This document shows, one piece after another, positions 43,700 through 55,917 of a stretch of 64,000 bases of DNA. The notes under the pieces are model-generated. The model had not been told where the DNA came from. It worked only from the letters and a program-made list of their open reading frames with translations, and did not search any database. The position numbers were made by a program, and so were the translations under genes. Location: contig OZ020592.1 in assembly GCA_963971535.1 (NCBI GenBank), positions 122,028,707 through 122,092,706 on the forward strand. The letters run 5' to 3'. Numbering within the stretch: the first letter of the stretch is position 1; every line of letters starts with the position of its first letter. The stretch comes from Notolepis coatsorum. Its lineage: Eukaryota; Chordata; Actinopteri; Aulopiformes; Paralepididae.

Positions 43700-44621
43700 T
43701 CAGTCGGCACCAGTGATCACTTTGCTTACGCGGCCGGCCGGCCACGCAGCTCGGGGTAGTGACTGGTCTATGATCATAACGACTGTGTCCACTTTTAAGT
43801 TGTCCCTGTCCTTGACCCGCTTCTGACGGGCTGGAAGGGATGGTAGGGAGCTTCGGTGGAAGCGGGCCTGAGACTGGTTGATCTGTGCTTGGCTGTGTCT
43901 CCACATCATCCGTCTGTTCCTCTTGTTTGGTCTGTACCCCGTCTGAGGAGGGGCCGGTTCCGGCCGCCCCATCAAGAAGTCGCTTGGGGTGCTGGGTTCG
44001 AGGTCAGCTACGTCGCTTGGAGCGCAGTTGAGGGGGGTGGAGTTCGGAACTCCCTCTTCTTGGGCCCACGGTTCTCTCACAGGCCTCTCGTCTAATGTCA
44101 ATAGCCTCTCAACGGGCTGTACGAGAGAGTGGCCGGTGTCGCTCACCTTTGTGTGCAGGCAGCGTGTAGACGTGGGTTGACTGTCAAGTCCGTAGAGGGG
44201 GCCCTGGAGCGTCCACCCCAGTCGGGTCTGAACCGCGACTGGGCATCCTTTGGGTCCGATGTGGGCCGCCTCAATTGGGAGAATGAGGTCCGCGTGGTCG
44301 GAGCCTATGAGCAGGGTCGGTGTGGCGCCGTCGATGAGCGGTATAGGTAGTTGACGTAGGTGCACGTACTTCGCCATCAGCTGTGGGATGGGGTAGGTGT
44401 ACTGTGACAGGCCTATGTCCTGGCTGGTGAAGACGTTGGTGATGCTATACTGCTTCTCGGGCTGCTCGATCGCTGCTATCTTGAAGGAGACATTTTCACC
44501 CTTTATGGTCTTCTGGTCTCTTCTAATGGTACGGATTGTCATTGTTCCTTTGGCACCCCGCAGGCCCAACTGGGCTGCGGCGGAAGCGAGGAGGAGAGTC
44601 TTTTCAGACCCATCGTCTAGG
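43700..44621 (-). pseudogene. BEL/Pao protease-like segment and integrase end
   Basis: Fossil coding region. It shows LDDGS at the insertion-side end (aspartic protease active-site type), QYSITNVFTSQDIGLSQYTY, PTLLIGSDHADLILPIEAAH and GCPVAVQTRLGWTLQGPL, all typical of the Pao protease region (DUF1758). Further on are QSQARFHRSSLPSLPARQKR and WPAGRVSKVI, the conserved end of Pao integrase regions. Reverse transcriptase and RNase H motifs are not found. Treated as a dead fragment. Confidence 0.82.
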
Positions 44622-46362
44622 ACGGCGTAATAGAATAGAATAGAATAGAATAGAATAGAATAGAATAGATCTTAATTTGTCATTGTTGGTACAACGAAAT
44701 TTGTTAGGAACATCACCACTGGCATACAACATAAGATATAACATGTGCAAAATAATAATGTCAATAATAATAGTAATATAGTAATAAAGTAATAAAGTAT
44801 CAATGTCCCAATGTCCCAATATATAACATACCATCATTGTCCCAAGTGCATTTAGTGCTTGTGCAAATAAATTAATAAATATAAATATTTCAGTCCAGTG
44901 AGTTGATGGAAGGAGGGGGGGGGGGGGGGGGGGGCGTTGACTTGCAAAGGATGAAGTATTGTATAGTGCAGCAATGCAAGTCCGGTTCACAGTTATTGTT
45001 GTAATGTGGGAGTGGGAGTTATGTCACCGGGGGTGGGATGCGGGGGGGGGCAAGTTGATGTTCGTCGTTGAGCAGCCTGACAGCCCGTGGGTAGAGGCTG
45101 TTGGTCAGTCTGCTGGTTCCGGACTGGATGGATCTGTACCTTCGACCAGAGGGCAGCAGTTGAAATAGATGGTTTGCTGGGTGGTACTGGTCTAGTAAGA
45201 TGTTATTTATACGCCGTAGGCAGCGGGAGGTAAAGACTGTGGAGATATCTGGGAGGCTAGCTCCAGTGATCCTCCTCGCAGCCTTGACCACTCTGTGGAG
45301 GGCCTCCTTCTCTGCCCTGGTGCAGCCAGTAAACCACACCAGTAGTCCGTACGTGAGTACACTCTCTACTGCGCAGTGGTAGAAGTTGGCCATCAGTCCC
45401 TGTGGTAGTTTAGCCCATTTAAGCTTCCTAAGATAGAAAAGGCGCTGCTGTGCTTTGCCCACAGCAGAGGCAATGCTGACCCCCCAGGACAGGTCATCAG
45501 ACATTGTCACGCCCAGAAACTTAAATTTTGAAACCCTCTCCACCTCCTCATTCCCAATGAGGAGTGGAGAGTGGCTGAGGTCACCAGTCCTGCGGAAATC
45601 GATGATCATCTCCTTGGTCTTCGTGGGGTTGAGAGCAAGGTTATGACCATCGCACCACTCCACTAGTTGCTCAACCTCCCTCCTGTATGAGGTCTCATCA
45701 TTCCCTCTGATGAGGCCAAGCACTGTTGTGTCGTCTGCAAATTTTACTATGAGGTTAGATGGAGAGGAGGAACAACAGTCGTGTGTGAAAAGTGTGTAGA
45801 GAAGTGGGCTGAGTACACACCCCTGAGGGGCCCCGGTGCTAATGGGCAGGGTGGGGGATGTGTGCTTGCCAATCCTGACATGTTGTGTGCGATTTGTGAG
45901 AAAGTCCAAGATCCAGTTGCATAGTGTGGTGTTCAGTCCGAGTTTGTGCAGTTTACTGTGGAGCTTGTTGGGTAGAATGGTGTTGAAAGCTGAACTGAAG
46001 TCAACAAAAAGGAGTCTACCATATGTGTGCCTGTGCTCTAGATGTTCCAGCAGAGTGTGCAACACAATGGCAATAGCATCCTCTGTTGACCTGTTCTTCC
46101 GGTAGGCAAACTGGTTGTGGTCTAATGATGGCGGTATGGAGGCTTTTATATGTTTCATGACCAGTCTCTCAAAGCATTTTGCGACGATGGGGGTGAGTGC
46201 CACAGGTCTGTAGTCGTTCAGGCCTGTGACTTTAGGTTTCTTTGGAACCGGGACTATTGTGGCTGCTTTAAGACATGCGGGAACCCAGGATGAGCCCAGA
46301 GACAGGTTGAAGATGGTGGTGAGAACTGGGGCTAGTTCAGCCGCACAGTCCTTGAGCACCCG
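44622..46362 (-). mobile_element. L2-type LINE inserted in the BEL/Pao element
   Basis: 5'-truncated L2 with its 3' end at the plus-strand (AGAAT)n repeat 44626-44667, the simple-repeat tail usual in this clade. The BEL frame resumes on both sides (KVLDT on one side, YAVLDDGS on the other). CGTA or slightly more at both edges may be the target duplication. A G run of about 22 lies at 44912-44933 in its 3' UTR. Confidence 0.87.
45019..46359 (-). CDS. L2 LINE reverse transcriptase (ORF2, C-terminal two thirds)
   Basis: Uninterrupted frame of 446 residues: [20 protein letters not shown] (motif 1-2), [20 protein letters not shown] (motif A with catalytic Asp), [20 protein letters not shown] (motif B'), [15 protein letters not shown] (FADD catalytic pair), [14 protein letters not shown] and [14 protein letters not shown]. 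It ends in [20 protein letters not shown] ... RAVRLLNDE. The [17 protein letters not shown] set is the L2 (Maui) signature. The N-terminal endonuclease is lost by 5' truncation, so the first Met is just the first available one. All reverse transcriptase motifs are intact, so the copy is young though not autonomous. Confidence 0.9.
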   Translation of the reverse strand: MLKDCAAELAPVLTTIFNLSLGSSWVPACLKAATIVPVPKKPKVTGLNDYRPVALTPIVAKCFERLVMKHIKASIPPSLDHNQFAYRKNRSTEDAIAIVLHTLLEHLEHRHTYGRLLFVDFSSAFNTILPNKLHSKLHKLGLNTTLCNWILDFLTNRTQHVRIGKHTSPTLPISTGAPQGCVLSPLLYTLFTHDCCSSSPSNLIVKFADDTTVLGLIRGNDETSYRREVEQLVEWCDGHNLALNPTKTKEMIIDFRRTGDLSHSPLLIGNEEVERVSKFKFLGVTMSDDLSWGVSIASAVGKAQQRLFYLRKLKWAKLPQGLMANFYHCAVESVLTYGLLVWFTGCTRAEKEALHRVVKAARRITGASLPDISTVFTSRCLRRINNILLDQYHPANHLFQLLPSGRRYRSIQSGTSRLTNSLYPRAVRLLNDEHQLAPPRIPPPVT

Positions 46363-49325
46363 TAAGTGTCCAGGACCTTGTCCTCGTAGCTCAGGAGCAC
46401 TCTGACCACTTTGATGAGCACTCGGGGGGTCCCGCTATGCTTGGGGTCTATGTGGAGCACTCCTGTTGGTCGGTTGCCTCGTCGGGCTATTCTTCTCATG
46501 TTATCCTCGCACAGGAATCGGCGGTGACCGGCTTGTGGGGGGTCAGACGCAATCCACTGCTCCATTTCGGTGATGGTCAGTTTCGGGAACACGTCGCACT
46601 GGTCCAGCCAGTGTCCTCCGCGGCAGTACGTACAGTCGATCTTCCATACCTCCTTTGCCGGGGGGTTGTCACCTGTCTGTGGTGCCACAGAATCTATATG
46701 GTGCGAGTAGCACCGTGACTCCCAGTGTCTGCTGTAGCAGTCAGGACACCAGGGGGCGGTCCTATGGATCTTCGGTAGTGGTGCCATCGCCTCGGCCTGA
46801 TACATCACCGTGACGGGCCCACTTTGGTTTCCTGGCGGACGCTTGTTGATGTCGTGCAGGACCTCCAAGTGGGCGCCGTCGCACTTGCTGCATTTCTTCT
46901 TTAAACGGCACTCAGCTGCCATATGGCTGCGCGAGCAGCGGAAGCAGCGGCGGTTGGCTTTGATCCACTGACTCACCTCGTCAGTGGTCAGCTTCTTGAA
47001 AGTGTCACATTGATACAGCCGATGTTCCTCTTCACAGTACTGGCATACAGTCTTCCACTCCCCCTTGGTCGGGGGGGTGCTGTGGTTCTTGTGCTGCGGT
47101 ACTGACTCTGCCTGGTGCATAACGGTCACTGACCGGCGGTTATCATTAGATCTCCGAGGTCCATCTCTTGGGCTTGGTCCACTCCACACGAACGTGTCCA
47201 GTCGTAGGCTGCTGACTTCCCTCGCGAGGAAGGCGGCCAGGTCTAGGAGGGATGGCTCGGGACCGTCGGGATCACGGTGGTCTCTCTGCCGCCGAAAGCG
47301 CTCTTGGCGGGCTGGAGGGAGCTTCTCTAGTATTCGTTCCACATTAGAGTTAGCATATAGTTCATATCTCCCTTTCTCCTTTTGGGACCCCAGCATCCCT
47401 ACCAGGGACTGTACCTTGATAGAGAGGTCATCCAATGCTCTATTGTCTTTGGCTGGGGGGAGGCGGTCGATATCTCTTATTTCTTGTATCACGTAGTCCC
47501 ATATGCGTCCATAACGCTGGTCGAGGGCCACTAGAGCCGCGGAGTATGGGGTGCTTGAGTTGGAATATGCCAGCGCTATATTATGCGCTCTGGGCACCTT
47601 GAGGTGCTTGAGGAGGATGGCATATTTGTACGACTCATCAGGGACGTCGGACATCATAGTCTCCAAGCACATCCGTAATTCCGTGTACTGTGCTCTGTCC
47701 TCGTGCGTAAAGTCTGGGAACGTCGGTGTGCCAAGGTACGATGCCATGGATGGCTGGCACATTGGTGAGCGTAGGGGAAGAGGCCTCCTGGGCGAGTCTC
47801 CCCGTACGTGTTGTCGTGGGTTGGTACTCGGTGGGTACCGGAGGTCGGGTACCCAGGTGCTGTTCCTCGGTGCTGACTGTACGTCAAACTCACCTGTGAG
47901 TTGGGTCGGGGGTTTGTAGTGCAGTGACTCGGGGCTGACGTCGGGGCTGTACTGGGCCTCCTGGTCCAGAGTACGTTGCTGCTGGTGGGCTTGACATTCC
48001 TCCTCTTCCTCTTCCTCTTCTAGGTCCTGGAGTCTTCTAGTCAGTCTCTCGGCGACGTAGGCCGGTTCTTCCCGGTGGCTGGGTCTCGTATGGACCGGTC
48101 GGGGAGGGGGGTCGGAGACGTAGACAGGATCCTCTTGTTGGCCGGGTCCCGGGTCGCTTCGTCGGGTAGGGGAAGGTGCCCTAGACCCTTGTCGTGATGA
48201 TCTCCGGGAGCTCCGTGCGGAGAGAGGGGGTGTCGCCATGGCAATCAATTGTTCTATCATCTGCGCCTGCAGCCGGTCGCGCTCTGCTTCGCGCTGGGCA
48301 TGGGCGGCGTCGCGCTCTGCTTCGCGCTGGGCATTGGCGGCGTTGCGCTGTGCATTGGCGGCGTTGCGCTGTGCATTGGCGCGGTCTCTTTCAATGTTCT
48401 CTTCCGTCTGAAGGCGTCTCTCTTCCATCTGAAGGCGTCTCTCCTCCAGTCTTATGCGGTCGTCTTCACTCCTTTGTTGCGCCTGGAAGCGCTCTCGTTC
48501 GGTTGCAGAGTGTTCGCGTTCACTAAGGGCTTGCGCTTGGAGTTGCGCGTGAAGGCGCTCTCGTTCGTCGCGCTCGCTCGTCTGTTGAGCCTGAAGGCGC
48601 TCTCTTTCCATGGCAGAGTGTTCGCGCTCACTAAGGGCTTGCACTTGGAGTTGCGCGTGAAGGCGCTCTCGTTCCGCTGCAGATTGTCCGCGCTCGCTTG
48701 CTTGTTGCGCGTGGAGGCGCTCTCTTTCCATTGCGGAGTGTTCGCGCTCACTAAGCGTCTTTGCTTGAAGCCGGTCGCGTTCACCCTGAAGTCGGTCTCT
48801 TTCGGTGGAGGCTGCCAGTGTGGCGATCAAGGCTTGCGCCAGTATCTGGTCCGCCTGGCTGGGGGATGACACTGACGGAGGTGATCGGCTTCTGACAGAG
48901 CTCGTTGGAGATCTGTTCTCCTGGCGCGCCCCGAGGTCCATCTCCTGGGCGTGCTTCTCTTCTCTTGGTTGTGTGTCGGGTTCTGTCCCTGGAGCGCTTT
49001 CTTTATCCTGGAGCTCTCCGGGGACTATCCCGTTGACGTTGTCTGGAGGTATAGTCATGTCATGTCCCACCTGGTCCCCCCCGTGAGCTTGGTCAGTTTC
49101 GTGAGAGCCCACTGGGGTCTCTACTGGCAGGGTCGCCTGGTCGATAGGATTTGACATGCTTTGACTATCCGCTTTATCCGTATTTAACGTCTGTTTAGAT
49201 AGACTAGGTGTTAGAACGACAGCGTATTCCTCCAGATAGGGAGGTGGCTGACGTTTGCGCTGCGGGCGTTCTAGCTTGGGAGAGCCGCTTGGGGAGTGTT
49301 CACCGCTGGCCATGGTTAATATCAA
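46363..49325 (-). pseudogene. BEL/Pao gag-like region (fossil)
   Basis: Long open gag-like stretch beginning MILTMASGEHSPSGSPKLER. It has a heptad-rich Glu/Arg/Gln coiled-coil block of repeated ERERLHAQ units (plus 48240-48830), then TFPDFTHEDRAQYTELRMCL ... RAHNIALAYSNSSTPYSAAL typical of the DUF1759 capsid-like region, and a knuckle segment CRRCFRCSRSHMAAECR ... CSKCDGAHLEVLH. Near the end it is interrupted by the L2 insertion at 46362. Gag proteins of this family build the particle. This is part of a broken element. Confidence 0.87.
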
Positions 49326-49372
49326 TATTATATTAAATATTACACTGATACCCTCCGGCTCGAAGGACCAAT

Positions 49373-52300
49373 TGTAACTGAGGGGTACAATTCCCTGACT
49401 GTATTAAAGAGTATGGTATATTAAACCACTACTAGTTATGTACTTTAATTACTGGCCATACAGTACATGAATATATATGGTGAACACCCACACAAGAATA
49501 CGGCATTGACACAAAGTACTATTTAGAGGGTATTTATTATTATTAAGCAACGTTAGGTTACAGATTGAGAATTATGCTTGCGCTTGTATGGCGAAGAACA
49601 CACGTAAAGTAAGTCAAGAGCGTAAGTCAATGAGAATAGTATGAATACTAGGATGGGTCTAAACTGACGCCACCTGTGGTATAGCAATTACATAGGGCAC
49701 ACTAGTACCAGCTGGAGACACTGGGGGGTTCCCTCCGGGTGTAAGGCCGGCCGGGGTAGAGGAATGTTCGGGTACAAAGTCTGGGTCAACGAGGAATAAC
49801 GAGGTTCCAGATACAGGAGCCAGTGCAGTACTCCCTTGATCAGTAGACAAAGCAACAGCTATAATCCAGTATGCTCGACAGCATGGAAGACAGCTAGCCA
49901 GCCTCTTCCTAGAGGCGGGCTCGAGTGATGATCCTCACGGGGGGTAGATCCCAAACGACAGTGGGGTCGACGGTTCTCTGCTCCAGCAGTCACGGTACCA
50001 AAGCAATATAATCCAACCAGAAAAGGTTCTGCAGTCGCCGGTGTAGGTTCTCCGGTGTACATATCCAACGGTTCTCGTCTAGGACTCCTCGGGTGGGGGC
50101 ACGAGTTTAGGCCGCCCAGCCTGGATAAGTGCACTAGCTATATACACGACGAACCGGTGGTAATGCTGGTCACTGAAGAACTGTAGCCGCACGATACACT
50201 ATAAATGATAGACTATTACTTCACATTAGAATAAGTCGAACTCAACGGTTACTGCGTTAAACTCTGACACTTTAGCAATCTATTCGCACGCGGTTCTCAA
50301 GGCTCTATTTAGAGGCAAAGTTGCTCACTCCACTGCACGTTGTCTCGTGGTGAAGGCTTTACTAGTAATGAACGAATAAGTGCTGCTGTGTACACCTGCG
50401 CCGTATTTATACGTAAGGTGAATTATCTAGTGCCAACCTCAGTTCTGTCTCGTATTACTGCGCAGACTCTGGACATGTTGAGACATGCCCGGGCCCTCAT
50501 TCATCAACGTGGACGTAGAATATGTTCTATTTCCACACGTAAGCACGGAATGTAGAACTAGTGTACGCACAGGGAAGTCGGGATTCATCACACGGTGCGT
50601 ACGCAGGCTCTACGCTCCTCCGTAGAACTTTGTTCTACCGTCAATGCTCATGCATGATTATCCATATATGGTCATGAAAGTGAGGAAACACCCCCCATGG
50701 GATGTGAAATAATGGACTGACCCGAGCGGAACTCTGAGAAACTCCATGAAGAATTCACTGCTGTCGAACCAAGAAGACACTATCGCATATTATGGGATAA
50801 ATAAAAGGCGGATTTGTAAACGGTGATGTCAGATATCAACGGCTCCCTAAGACCATTGCTGCAATTCTGCCTGGACAGCTCAAAATACTAATAAAGACCG
50901 TTCGTTGACCACTGTTTGGCGTTGGTTGTGTGTCATTATAACCGTGCTGTAATATGAATGCCTTTATTAGTTGTGTTCGATTGGCTATATGATTTTTAGA
51001 GGCATCTATTTTGTTGTCGGCTAATAAAGACAGCGCTGGAATATGACTGCCTTTTCCCGTGTTGTTTGATTAATACAGGGATTAAAGTTCTCCTCAATTT
51101 TATTCCAAATCGCGATGGATCTCCCGTCAATTTTCTACCTGCTGCATATGATTTCTAGAGGCATACTACAATCTATTTTGATGTCAGTATTGGGTAGCCT
51201 ATATAAACAATATAATACGAGAGCATATACAAGAACAATGAATCTCACTGCATGTATGGCCTGCCTTTCAATACATGAACTTGAATTCCATCATGTTTGT
51301 GTGCGGGACTCACAAGGCTGTTGTCACAATGGGTGGTACCGGTGTACAGTAATAATAACAGTCCACACAATATCACGATCCATGCCATAGCCTATGTTCC
51401 ATTAGGACATGATCTGTGACGACAAATGTTCTAGAATGTTTGATTAAGATATCATACTCTGACAGCATGCCTATGACTATGAGCAACAAAAACGCGAACT
51501 TGAATCCCATCATATAGTCTGTCCACTATCTGCATGGTGTCATTGCAATGCGTTTTCTATTCTTTCTTATACAGTGAAAAGGGGGAAGAACACTATATTC
51601 ATATGACTTATTCTGCTTACAGCTTCGAAATTCCACTTGTTTCGTTTAACGTAAAGCCTTAAATATACTTATACTTAAATATAATCAAAACGTTCCCGTG
51701 TTTCGGCGGTCTGTGCGCAAAATAATAACGAGTTGAGCTTTATGATTTATGATGAATTGAAAATGGGGGACCCTGATGTAAACAAGACGAAAGTTGGTCT
51801 GCATCCCCAATTAACAATTGTATGTACTGAGCTGTACTGTACTGTACCCATTCTGCAATCTGTTAATGAACTTTTCAATCAATCAATCAATCAAGCTACG
51901 CGGAGCGCAGTCAGTCAGTAGCCTACACCCCGTATATTCCGATAACGCTATATAAACCATGCTGCATTCATTCTGAGAGAAAGATCTATTATTCCAAATG
52001 CTATTTATAGGGTTTTGACCATAATTACTCTACTGTTGCTATTTTACAATGAACTATAATGAACTACGGTTCGTACAGAACATGCCAGTGTTATTATGCA
52101 CAGAAGCTCATTTCCTTGTTGTAATAATATATTCTACCACTGGGCGTCAGGTAAGTGTGGTCTGACCTGTGCGTAGATGTAAGCACGGAGTCAAGTTCAA
52201 ATCGAAATTGATGAATCCCACTCTTTGCTTAGAAATGATCGTACGCACAGGGTAAGCACAGATCTGTGCGTAGAACACGTTGATGAATGAGGGCCCTGGA

Positions 52301-52518
52301 GTTGCCTTTGAACTTGCCGTTGGGGGCTTGGTCGCTGGCGCCTAGGGGTCGCTGTCCAATAGGAGAGCGAATATTCCTCTGGTTTGTACCCAGGTAAAGG
52401 GATATTCCGTGTATATATACAAATAATATACAAGGGATATCAAACGATATACAAATATTATACAAGGGATCTCAAGCAATAAATATATATATTCGGTTTA
52501 ATCTGACCCTTTGTAACA
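49373..52518 (-). repeat. BEL/Pao 5' LTR, enlarged by a DNA transposon
   Basis: Same LTR as 42140-43480, with a ~1.8-kb TIR element inserted after GACATGTTGAGACATGCC. Without it the LTR is about 1340 bp. Confidence 0.9.
50490..52295. mobile_element. TIR DNA transposon inside the BEL LTR (possibly PIF/Harbinger-like)
   Basis: Ends GGGCCCTCATTCATCAACGT and ACGTTGATGAATGAGGGCCC are perfect inverted repeats of about 20 bp; the other BEL LTR reads straight through (ATGCC|TGGAG), proving insertion. Subterminal GTGCGTACG/CGTACGCAC motifs resemble PIF/Harbinger MITEs. The target duplication is at most a few bases and is blurred by CCC/GGG sequence. There is no transposase frame. It holds a ~130-bp cassette (51750-51880) also found at 54733 and 63478. 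Confidence 0.8.
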
Positions 52519-53077
52519 GTGTGTATTAATGTGTTCCCCTTGTATTTGTTATCGGTCCTGTGTGCTCCCCAGTATGTTCAGATGTCTGCCTATTAGTCTA
52601 GTGTCCTTGTATTCATTGTATTATGTGTCCCTATTATCCCTGTTATTGTTAGTGTCTAGTCTTGTCCCCTCTGTGTATTCATGTTCCTGTGTGTATCCAT
52701 ATTCATGTTCCTCTCTTCCCCAGCTGTTCCTGTTTAGTAATCAGTGTGATTAGTCCTCCTATATATTCTGTGCTGTCCTGTTACTTCCCTGTCGGTTTGT
52801 AAACGTATCTTGTGTCGTCCGTTGTTGTCAGAACATTATTATACCATTGTGGTTGTGATTCAGCACCCTTCCGTGTTGTCTCTAATTCCTACCCTTTGTT
52901 ATATAATCATTATCTGCCAGCTTAGGCTGTGGTACTCGTCTTTATTGTTTTGTTGTTGTAGTTGTACTCCAAAGAAGTGAAGTAAAGCCTCTTCTCAACT
53001 ACACCCCGCTTGTGTCCTGCCTCTCTCTCATTCCTGTATTGCGCCTGGGTCCACACACCAACAACCAGATTCTTACA
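52519..53077 (+). repeat. Gypsy-like left LTR, second part
   Basis: Continues the LTR begun at 42039 after the BEL element (GTGTATTAATGTGTTCCCC...GATTCTTACA) and matches 58412-58966. Confidence 0.92.
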
Positions 53078-54033
53078 GAACAAACCGACCATAAATTGGA
53101 CCCAGCAAGCAGGACGAGGGAGAACTGGCACAACCTCCTCCACCGGCCCCACTTCCAGCGCGACCGCCGCGGCCAGCGCCGTCTCTACCTCAGAATGACA
53201 CAACCAGACCTGGATTCAGCGGACTACGGGAGAGACCAAGCGAACGACGTATTGCTCACCATGGAGCGCTTCTTCCAGGGAGATTTCTGCTCTTCTTCCA
53301 CGTGGGAGAGGATGCAGCTACACGCGCTGCTCTCCGGTGCAAGCGAGACGTGCGGCGCAGAGCAGGCTCCACTGCTCGCGGAATACAACCGCCTGCTGGG
53401 AATGGTTATTCGTGCGCTCTGGTCCCCTGCTCCCAACGAAGCCATGGCTACCAGCACGCCTTCCTCCACAAGTAAGGTCTCTACTGCCACCGCAGCAGTT
53501 AGCGTTGGTCCCGCAGCCTTCACTGCCCAGGCCGTTAGCCCAGTCGTTAGCATAGCCGTTACAGCCGATGTTCCTCTTCACAGTACTGGCATACAGTCTT
53601 CCACTCCCCCTTGGTCGGGGGGGTGCTGTGGTTCTTGTGCTGCGGTACTGACTCTGCCTGGTGCATAACGGTCACTGACCGGCGGTTATCATTAGATCTC
53701 CGAGGTCCATCTCTTGGGCTTGGTCCACTCCACACGAACGTGTCCAGTCGTAGGCTGCTGACTTCCCTCGCGAGGAAGGCGGCCAGGTCTAGGAGGGATG
53801 GCTCGGGACCGTCGGGATCACGGTGGCCGCGGCAGCTAGCACAAGCCCAGTAACTAGTACTGTCCCTGTAGCAGTTAGCACCTCAGCTAGTCCTACTAGC
53901 ATAGGCCCCGTGGCCCTCACTGCCCCGGCAGCTAGCACAAGCCCAGTAGCTAGTACTGCTTCTGCAGCAGTTAGCCTAGGCTCCGCAGCCTTCACTGCCC
54001 AGGCTGTTAACACTGCCCAGACAGCCAGCTCAG
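53078..54033 (+). pseudogene. Gypsy-like interior: gag-like start and Ala/Ser/Thr-rich region (fossil)
   Basis: After the LTR comes LDPASRTRENWHNLLHRPHF and MTQPDLDSADYGRDQANDVL LT... with QLHALLSGASETCGAEQAPL, a helical segment that may be gag-derived but that I cannot assign to a named domain. It passes into Ala/Ser/Thr/Val-rich sequence. A 267-bp block (53560-53826) is foreign and matches the BEL gag region. No pol domain is seen. Described as a fossil part only. Confidence 0.55.
53560..53826 (-). mobile_element. 267-bp BEL gag fragment embedded in the Gypsy-like interior
   Basis: Identical by eye to 47014-47280 (from TACAGCCGATGTTCCTC to GGATCACGGTGG), same orientation relative to the plus strand. 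Outside it the two regions share nothing. Confidence 0.92.
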
Positions 54034-55917
54034 GCATAGCTGTCAACATTACGATTAGCTAAAACGTGCACGTTTTAGCCCCGCCCCTTCTCCTGGCCCC
54101 GCCCCATCAGCCCGCCCCCTCCCACCCGGCCCCGCCCCCTCCCAATGGAGCTGCCTCGTCGCTGCCATCTGCTGGTCAAAACCTGTATTATTTTGTTTTC
54201 CTACTTTAAGTAAGTAAGTAAGTATTTATAAAGCACCTTTCATACATGTCATGTAGCTCAAAGTGCTGTACACAAACATAGGCATATATAACGATAAAAG
54301 CAATAAAGTCAGTGATCGCCTTAAGATCAATGTTAAGTATAAAGTGTAAATGCTATAAAAATACAGTAAATTACCTTTTATCAAAATATTAACCATTAAA
54401 TAAAGGTTTTAATCTGTAAATGCATTTGATTTTACTGTAATTTGACAGTATTTGGAAACCATAGATGCCAGACATTTAGTTTTCTTGCAGCTTTTTTTCT
54501 TACAGTCTACAGTCAGTGAATCCTAAATCTCCACTAGGCAACCACTTATCAGTCCAACAAGGACTGGGTGAACTAGTTGCTACATTAAATTAATCAGATA
54601 CCTGGTTGAAAGTGAAATGCTGTGAACATCCCTGCATTAAGTGTAAGACAAATTCAGTATAAATTCAGTTTATGTAGTAGTAGCATTAACATGTTCATAT
54701 TTATTGAAATCTTACAATTCATACATAAATGTTATGATGGATTGAAAATGGGGGAAGAAGTCCTTCTCTGGTCTGCATCCCCTTAACAATTGTGTATTGC
54801 ACAATACTGTATTGTACCCATCTGTTAAAGTTAGCAATCAATCAATGTATTACCAGTGTCTTTATACCTTCATCACTGTAGGCTACATATTAATACGACA
54901 ACTCAAGAAGAATCAAGAGGTTTATTTGTCACATACAGTGAAATGCAGGTGGTCACGCCCGCATTGATTGTGCAAAATGCAAAACATATAGGTAACAGGA
55001 TATGCATGATAAAAAAAGACATGCCATGTTCCTGAAAAAGCTATAAAAAATACATATGGTCATTAATTTAGCAGTGGGAATATCATTTTATTGCACATAA
55101 CACGTTTTAGCTCACGATCAATGAAAAAATACTGTATTGTCTTGGAAATGGGCGATGTTTAGTGTGTAATAAACTACAAACTACAGCATGTGGAAACAAA
55201 CTATTATTCCCATGCTGGACTACAATACAAGTAATGTTTGTCAAAATGAGCCACACCATGTCTCTACAGCTATATTACAGAACACACACAGCTTCGCATG
55301 AATGAATGAATGAATGAATTAAAACCTGCGAGTTACCAGTAACTGTATTTGTCATACCATGACAATTCACAACAACTTTTAAAACGGATCAATTTATATG
55401 TATAAATCGCATTCAGGAAATTGGGCGTCAGTGAAGGCATGCTCTCTGTGGAGGAATGGCAGGAGGGGACAGTGGAGGCGCAGAGCAAACGGCTGTTCAC
55501 CAACCAACACATTTACACATTCCTGCAGACACATACAGTAACTTTGTATTGTTTTATCCACAGAAGATTTGCAAACCTTTTGTTCCAGAGACAAAAGCCA
55601 CAGAGTGGGCAATCAAGAGACACTGGCTAAGTTGATTTGACACCCTCGGTGCATCAGTCTACTCTCTCCCCTGAGCTCTGAGCTTTATCCGGTCGCGTCG
55701 CTGTTATTCTTCTTCTGGGTCGCAACGGTCTGACTTCCTGTGATAACGGTCTAATCTACACTGCTGCCACCTGTCGTCACGGAGGAGAATTGCAGCCATT
55801 TTGTAAAAATTAATAAGCACAAAATACGTGCCAATCCGTGAACCGTGAACAGGCCGTGCAGAGGGTCAAAAAAACAGGAGAATCCCGGGAAAAACGGTAG
55901 GGTTGACAGCTATGCAG
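54034..55917. mobile_element. TIR element inside the Gypsy-like interior
   Basis: Left end GCATAGCTGTCAACATTACG, right end (reverse complement) GCATAGCTGTCAACCCTACC; 14 bases are identical. AGCTCAG lies directly outside both ends (54027-54033, 55918-55924), a 7-9-bp duplication. The interior is patchy: a palindrome and GC boxes (54058-54150), a GTAAGTAAGTAAG tail-like sequence (54205), a cassette shared with two other places (54733-54845), an L2 3' tail (54905-55000) and (GAAT)n (55299-55319). No transposase, so it is non-autonomous; hAT- or MULE-like by duplication length. Confidence 0.62.

Larger units (their letters stand above)
42140..52518 (-). mobile_element. BEL/Pao LTR retrotransposon fossil
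   Basis: Minus-strand element with LTRs starting TGTTACAAAGGGTCAG and ending CCCTCAGTTACA (minus strand), at 42140-43480 and 49373-52518 (the latter enlarged by a DNA transposon). Next to the 5' LTR is a primer-binding site matching the 3' end of tRNA-Tyr (TCCGGCTCGAAGGACCA on plus, 49354-49370). Parts seen: a long gag-like frame with DUF1759-like and zinc-knuckle segments, a protease-like segment with LDDGS and the PTLLIGSDHADLI motif of Pao elements, and the integrase end. Most of the pol region is lacking, so it is broken; an L2 LINE also sits inside. The two LTRs differ at roughly six places in 1340 bp by eye, i.e. young. Confidence 0.88.

Noticed and set aside
48249-48869. Plus-strand frames across the BEL gag region
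   Set aside because: Antisense shadow of the coiled-coil gag repeat, which carries the family motifs on the minus strand.
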